A DNA stretch of 64,000 nt, taken from FEN-1073 sp963780865 (GTDB taxonomy: Bacteria > Chloroflexota > Anaerolineae > Anaerolineales > RBG-16-64-43). Location: the NCBI GenBank assembly GCA_963780865.1, contig CAWADT010000029.1:40949-104948 (forward strand), given 5' to 3'. Below are positions 59,582 through 64,000 of the stretch, piece after piece; the stretch's first letter is position 1; each line of letters starts with the position of its first letter. A program made the translations under genes and the position numbers. The notes below the pieces were generated by a model. The model did no database searches. It was not told the DNA's origin and worked only from the letters and a program-made list of their open reading frames with translations.

Positions 59582-62500
59582 TCACTCGCGTTTCGCGGTT
59601 TTTATCACCTTGAGGAAGGCTTTCACGATCCGCGGATCGAATTGTTTTCCGGCGGACCGGTTGACCTCCCGCAAGGCTTCGGGTTCCGGAAGGGCTTTGT
59701 GATACGGACGGTCAGTGGTCATGGCGTTGAAGGCGTCCACCACCGCGATGATCCGCGCCCCTTCCGGAATTTCCTCGCCTTTCAGGTGATCCGGATATCC
59801 GCTCCCGTCCCAGTGTTCGTGATGGTGGTAGATCCAGGGAACAATTTTACGCAGCGGCTCCACCGGTCGGACGATCTGCGCGCTGTGATAGGGGTGCAGG
59901 TAGATGACGTCCCATTCTTCGGGAACCAGCTCCTCCGGCTTACGCAGGATACTGTCGGGAACGGCGATCTTGCCCACGTCGTGCAGGAGCGCCGCGAATT
60001 CGATCATTTCCAAATCGGCGCCCTCCCACCCCAGCTCCCGCGCCAGTTGGACCACGATCCGGGTGACGTCTTCGGAATGGCCGCGGGTGTACGGATCGCG
60101 CGCGTCGATGGCGTTGGCCAGCGAGGAGATCGCCGCCACCGAGATAGCGCGCACGTCTTCGAAGAGTTTGGCGTTTTCGAGCGCGATCGCGGTCTGCCCG
60201 GCCAGCGTCGAGAACAGCGATTGATCGGTGTCGGAAAATCCGCTGCCTGGTTCGCGGTTGACCGCCAGCAGCACGCCCAGGCCTTTTTTCCCGTGGATGA
60301 TGGGAACGGCGAGCACGTTCCGGGCGGGAACGCCCGTGAGCATCCGTTCCAGCTCGGGTTCCCGCTTCCAGCGCGGATCGGAAAGTACGTCCGGGACGAT
60401 CGCCGGCCGCCGCTCGAGGAAGACCCAGCCGATCAACCCTTCCCCGGTCCGGTATTTCACTTCGGATTTTTGAGAATCGTCTGTCCCGCCCGCCCGTTGG
60501 AGCACGAGCCGCTCCTCGATTTCATTCCACAGGAAGACCATCACCGCCCGGGCGTGCACCGCCGGGGGAACCGTCTCGATGATCAGCCGGACCACGTCCT
60601 CCAGCCGCAGGCTCGTGGATACCGCCCGCCCGAACTCGTACAGCGACCCCAACTCGTGCACCCGGTGCTCCAACTGTTCGAACAGAATCGCCCGGTGGAT
60701 GGACCCGCCGGCGATATCGGCGGCGGCCGTGAGCAACCGGATTTCATTTTCGTTGAATTGCGACCGGCTAAAGGACACCAGCAGCAACGCGCCGACCACT
60801 TCATCCGCCGTCCGCAACGGCAGGCACAGCGCGCCTCCCACGCCGCGAACCACCGCCACCGAGCCGGGCGGCGGCACCAGCAGCGGATCCCGCGGCAGGA
60901 ACGGCGTGAGGCGCAATTCCCCGTCGGCCACCACCCCTCCGATCAATCCTTCGCCCAAAGGCACCCGCCGGTTGATCACTTCGGGCGCCAGGCCTTCCGC
61001 GGCGCGGCAGACGATCTCCTTGCCTTCCACCAGGGAGATGCTGGCCGCGTCGGCGCGCGCGATGTGCAGCGCCTGGCGCAACAGCATCGGAAGCATCTCG
61101 CGCAGGGTCATCGCGCCGCGCAGAATGCCCGAGAGATCGTACAGCGCGCCGACCTCTTCCAGCCTGCGCTGGGTCTCCTCCATCAGGCGAACCCGTTCCA
61201 GAGCCGTGGCCGCCGTGTTGGCGAAGATGGTCAACCCGCGAATTTCCTCCTCCGTAAACGGATGCCGCTGGGCAAAGCGGATATAGAAGGTGCCGGTGAC
61301 CCGCCCGGCGGCCCGCAGGGGAAGGCCGATTTGCGCGCGGATTCCCTCTTCTATGAGGCGAAGGGGCAGGAGCTCATGCTCGGAATCCGGCTCCGGCACG
61401 ACCAGATTTTTCCCTTCCTGATAAATTTGCATGGTGAGCCCATGCGGTCGGGGAGGTGGTTCCGGCTTTAGCAACCCGTTGCGATCCGCGCCGATTTTCA
61501 GCCCCACCGATCCATCCGGTTCGATCAGAATGATGAGGGCCGAATGGGCATGAGCGGATTGGATAACCTTGGAGCAGATGGCGAGCGCGGTGTCTTGCAA
61601 GGTGGAAAGGGAAATAATCTCCGAGCCGAGTTCATAGAGCCGTTCGGCCAGTTCGCGGCGGCGCTGCTCGGATTCGAAGAGTTGGGCATTGTGCACCGAT
61701 CCGCCGATCTGCTGCCCGATGGTTTCGAGCAGATCAATGTCGTCCACGGCGAAGGTGCGTTCCGACTGTGTGAACAGGATCACCACCCCGAGCGCCCGGC
61801 TCTTGGCGATCAACGGCGTACTGACCAGGATCCGGAAATTCGAAAGCCGGATGGCCTCGGCGAGGGGAGTTCCCGCCATCTCCTCCAGGCGCAAAACGAC
61901 CACCCGTTTTTCCGCGGCGGCCGTCCCGACGGCGCTTTGCGAAGGATCCACCGTGCCCATGGCCCCAATCAGATCGGGAGGCAGACCCTGATGGACGCGT
62001 AGTTTCAGCATCCCGTCCTCTTCGAGCAGGATCCCGCCCCCGTCCATGTGCAAGAGCTCCAGAATTCGGCCAAGGGAAACGGTAAGCACTTCCTCGAGCG
62101 CCAGGGTTTTGGAGGAGACCCGGTCGATGGCATAGAGCGTCGAGAGCCGGTGGGTCTGGCGCTCCACGGCGGAGGAGAGGATGCCGCTCCAATCCGCCAT
62201 CTTCTGCCGCATCGCTTCGAACTCCCGCGAGAGCTCCGCCGTTTCGTCGCGCCCGATGATGGTCATCGGCGTGGTTAGGTCCCCGGCCGCGAGCCGCCGC
62301 GTGGCTTTCAGCAGCTCGCGAATCGGTCCCAGCACCATTTCCTCTTCCATCCAGGCGAAGACGATCGCCAGGATCAGGATGCCCCCGCCAAAAAACACAA
62401 ATTGCCAGCGCAGGGAAACAAGCAAACCGAATACCTCGTTCTCCGGCCGCTGGACGACAACCGTCCATGGCGCGTTCGACAGCGGCGCGAGCACCGCCAC

Positions 62501-63265
62501 GACATTGTCGGTCGTGTGCAGCTGCGTCTTGTCCAGACGGACGATCCCGGATGCCCGTTTTTCGACAAATGACTGCAAGAGGTTGATTTCCGGCGCGGCC
62601 TGCAGGGAGAAGGTCCCGCCGGTTCCCACCTCCAGGCTGTCGCCGGCGGTGTCGATCACCAAGGCCCGGTCTCCGGCTTTCCCGACCAGCAACCGCATGA
62701 AATCCTCGATAGTCAGAGCGGCAATATCCACCGATCCGCCGATCCATCCAACGATATTGCCTCCGGAATCAAGCACCGGCTCCACCAAGGTGATCTGCGG
62801 CTGGCCATCGGCGTCCCGGAAAAATCCACCCGCTTGCCGGTGCTTCATTTGCATCGCCGTCTGCACAACGGCGGAGGTTTGAACCGCCTGCGCGGCGGCC
62901 ACGTCCATCGCGGGCGAAGATTGCACCAGAGCGCCCGTGCGATCGAGGATAAAAACCCCTCCCGCGAACATACCGGTGTCCTCCAGCCGCGAGAGGATGC
63001 CGCCGGCCGCCTTCGAAAGATCCTCCCCGGCGGTTATCGCCGACGCCCGATTGGCCAGCACGCCGAAGTAATCCTCCAACCGGGAATCGATGCTCGCCGC
63101 CGCCAGCCCGGCGTCCCGGATTTCCATCTGCTGTATGACCGCTGTGCTTTGAGCCAACGCATAAGTACCAAGGAAAGCGAAAATTCCAAGCACGACGATC
63201 ACGGCGATGATTACAAGCACCAGCGTGCGCAGGAAAATCGGGAATGTGCGGAGCCAGCGGATCAT
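59582..63265 (-). CDS. Membrane sensor with HAMP, four GAF domains and HD-GYP
   Basis: 1227 residues. Two membrane helices (about 10-35 and 285-310) flank an extracytoplasmic sensor region, then a HAMP region (LLKATRRLAAGDLTTPMTI), four successive GAF domains separated by coiled helices (about 395-560, 565-720, 725-880 and 885-1045) and a C-terminal HD-GYP domain with the metal site HDVGKIAVP, HHEHWDGSGYPDHLKG and DAFNAMTTDRPY. HD-GYP domains hydrolyse cyclic di-GMP. The protein should link an external signal and several small-ligand inputs to cyclic di-GMP turnover. It starts 1 bp before the RNase Z stop. Confidence 0.92.
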   Translation of the reverse strand: MIRWLRTFPIFLRTLVLVIIAVIVVLGIFAFLGTYALAQSTAVIQQMEIRDAGLAAASIDSRLEDYFGVLANRASAITAGEDLSKAAGGILSRLEDTGMFAGGVFILDRTGALVQSSPAMDVAAAQAVQTSAVVQTAMQMKHRQAGGFFRDADGQPQITLVEPVLDSGGNIVGWIGGSVDIAALTIEDFMRLLVGKAGDRALVIDTAGDSLEVGTGGTFSLQAAPEINLLQSFVEKRASGIVRLDKTQLHTTDNVVAVLAPLSNAPWTVVVQRPENEVFGLLVSLRWQFVFFGGGILILAIVFAWMEEEMVLGPIRELLKATRRLAAGDLTTPMTIIGRDETAELSREFEAMRQKMADWSGILSSAVERQTHRLSTLYAIDRVSSKTLALEEVLTVSLGRILELLHMDGGGILLEEDGMLKLRVHQGLPPDLIGAMGTVDPSQSAVGTAAAEKRVVVLRLEEMAGTPLAEAIRLSNFRILVSTPLIAKSRALGVVILFTQSERTFAVDDIDLLETIGQQIGGSVHNAQLFESEQRRRELAERLYELGSEIISLSTLQDTALAICSKVIQSAHAHSALIILIEPDGSVGLKIGADRNGLLKPEPPPRPHGLTMQIYQEGKNLVVPEPDSEHELLPLRLIEEGIRAQIGLPLRAAGRVTGTFYIRFAQRHPFTEEEIRGLTIFANTAATALERVRLMEETQRRLEEVGALYDLSGILRGAMTLREMLPMLLRQALHIARADAASISLVEGKEIVCRAAEGLAPEVINRRVPLGEGLIGGVVADGELRLTPFLPRDPLLVPPPGSVAVVRGVGGALCLPLRTADEVVGALLLVSFSRSQFNENEIRLLTAAADIAGGSIHRAILFEQLEHRVHELGSLYEFGRAVSTSLRLEDVVRLIIETVPPAVHARAVMVFLWNEIEERLVLQRAGGTDDSQKSEVKYRTGEGLIGWVFLERRPAIVPDVLSDPRWKREPELERMLTGVPARNVLAVPIIHGKKGLGVLLAVNREPGSGFSDTDQSLFSTLAGQTAIALENAKLFEDVRAISVAAISSLANAIDARDPYTRGHSEDVTRIVVQLARELGWEGADLEMIEFAALLHDVGKIAVPDSILRKPEELVPEEWDVIYLHPYHSAQIVRPVEPLRKIVPWIYHHHEHWDGSGYPDHLKGEEIPEGARIIAVVDAFNAMTTDRPYHKALPEPEALREVNRSAGKQFDPRIVKAFLKVIKTAKRE

Positions 63266-63266
63266 T

Positions 63267-64000
63267 TTATTTTTCCCGGGCGATGGAATACCGGTCGAAA
63301 TCCTTTGCCACGACCGTTTCCGGGAAGACTTCCCGGGCTTCCTCCTGGACTTCCCGGTCGCGGTAGCGCCGAGAAATGTGGGTGAGGAGCAACTTGCGCG
63401 CCTGCACTTCGCGGGCCAGTTGCGCCGCCTGGCGGGCGGTCAGGTGCGAAAATTCCCGCGCCAGTTCCGCCTCTTGTTCCAAGTAGGTGGCTTCGATGAC
63501 GAGCCCATCCACGTTGCGGCACGGCTCGATCAGGTTGTCGGTCCGCCCGCAATCGCCGACCAGCGCTAGGCGCGTGCCGGGCGTGAGCGGTCCGAGGACG
63601 TCGTCGGGGCGGACCAGGGTTCCGTCGGCCAGCGTGCAAGCCTGCCCCGCCACGAGGTTCGCGCGCAGCGGGCCGGCCGGCACCCCGAGCGCATCGGCCT
63701 TTTCGGTGAGGAACGGACGGCGCGCTTTCTCCTCGAAAAGGAATCCGAACGTGCCGCCGCCGCGATGGCTCACCGGAAACGCGGAAAGCCGGAAGGTGTC
63801 GTCCTCCATCAATTCGCCCGGTTCGATGATGTTGATCTCGAGCGGGATGGGCGGAGAAGCGCCGCGCAACACCACCCCGTACAGCAAGTCGCGGATGCGG
63901 TTCGCGGCCGGAACCCCGGCCCAGATCTCGAGCTTATCGATCGCTTCCCAGCGCATGAACGTGGAAAGCAGTCCGGCCAGCCCAAGAATGTGATCCAGAT
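63267..64000 (-). CDS. rnz: Ribonuclease Z (5' end outside window)
   Basis: About 244 C-terminal residues of the tRNA 3'-processing beta-lactamase-fold nuclease. The visible part starts within HILGLAGLLSTF and includes LEINIIEPGE, FPVSHRGGGTFGFLFEE, LALVGDCGRTDNL, EATYLEQEAELA, FSHLTARQAAQLA and LLTHISRRY, the last two with the histidine and Asp metal ligands. The N-terminal HxHxDH motif lies beyond base 64000. It is the first gene of a possible unit with the HD-GYP gene. Confidence 0.9.
   Translation of the reverse strand, partial: LDHILGLAGLLSTFMRWEAIDKLEIWAGVPAANRIRDLLYGVVLRGASPPIPLEINIIEPGELMEDDTFRLSAFPVSHRGGGTFGFLFEEKARRPFLTEKADALGVPAGPLRANLVAGQACTLADGTLVRPDDVLGPLTPGTRLALVGDCGRTDNLIEPCRNVDGLVIEATYLEQEAELAREFSHLTARQAAQLAREVQARKLLLTHISRRYRDREVQEEAREVFPETVVAKDFDRYSIAREK

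Noticed and set aside
59642..61471. Plus-strand 609-codon frame opposite the HD-GYP gene
   Set aside because: Antisense frame of a well-supported gene; no domain or start signal.
1..64000. CRISPR array or prophage
   Set aside because: No regularly spaced direct repeats, no cas genes, and no phage structural or integrase genes were found. The repeats present are palindromic and dispersed.
1..64000. tRNA and rRNA genes
   Set aside because: I saw no CCA-ended cloverleaf with a GTTCGA-type loop or rRNA sequence on either strand. This was by reading only, so a tRNA scan could still find one.

Overview
The window is about 60% GC. It looks like a chromosomal segment from a Chloroflexota bacterium, most likely class Anaerolineae. 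Reasons: lipoproteins with Thr/Pro-rich linkers after the lipobox, a nuoAHJKLMMN membrane-arm cluster, a b subunit of ATP synthase with a short delta-like tail, and many palindromic intergenic repeats. This placement is inferred from gene content; there is no rRNA here. I saw no tRNA, rRNA, CRISPR array, prophage or transposase.

Layout. (1) 1-13,087, minus strand: a bioenergetic block. One promoter (TTGACA-N17-TACCAT) precedes nuoA-H-J-K-L-M-M-N, then atpI-B-E-F and the 5' part of murE. Only the membrane arm of complex I and the Fo part of ATP synthase are present. NuoL carries an insertion in its lateral helix and there are two NuoM proteins, which fits a complex I with four pumping subunits. 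Palindromic repeats sit in most nuo junctions. (2) 13.4-25.1 kb, plus strand: mixed genes (SppA, CmoM-like methyltransferase, site-2 protease, a flavodoxin/Crp/DUF2892 group lying between ~250-bp inverted repeats, OsmC, hydrolase, lipoprotein, small CxxC protein, PAP2, GNAT, methyltransferase, a broken uridine-kinase remnant). (3) 25.1-35.7 kb: a sugar locus. On the minus strand lie a binding protein with two nearly identical domains, a permease, an ATPase with a hydrophobic insertion, a D-lyxose isomerase-type enzyme, a PfkB kinase, a DUF4432 epimerase-like protein and a ROK kinase. Divergent from it is a regulator that places a periplasmic-binding-type region inside a DeoR protein. This is the most unusual part of the window. 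(4) 35.9-39.7 kb: two GNATs, a HAD hydrolase and a subtilase-like lipoprotein. (5) 40.1-43.5 kb: sdhCDAB. (6) 43.8-55.3 kb: hydrolase, MprF-like protein, response regulator-adenylate cyclase, small membrane protein, HAD phosphatase, uvrB, lipoprotein, MFS transporter, acyltransferase-like protein. (7) 55.7-59.1 kb: csoR-copZ-copA copper operon with a clear operator. (8) 59.3-64 kb: FmdB-type zinc ribbon, a 4xGAF/HD-GYP sensor and the 3' part of RNase Z.

Single-base frameshifts break sdhC, sdhA, uvrB, an MFS transporter and an alpha/beta hydrolase. Because several of these are core genes, I suspect consensus errors in a long-read or metagenomic assembly rather than decay. Several repeat families account for much of the non-coding DNA, and in two genes (nuoH, uvrB) repeat sequence appears to form the C-terminal codons.
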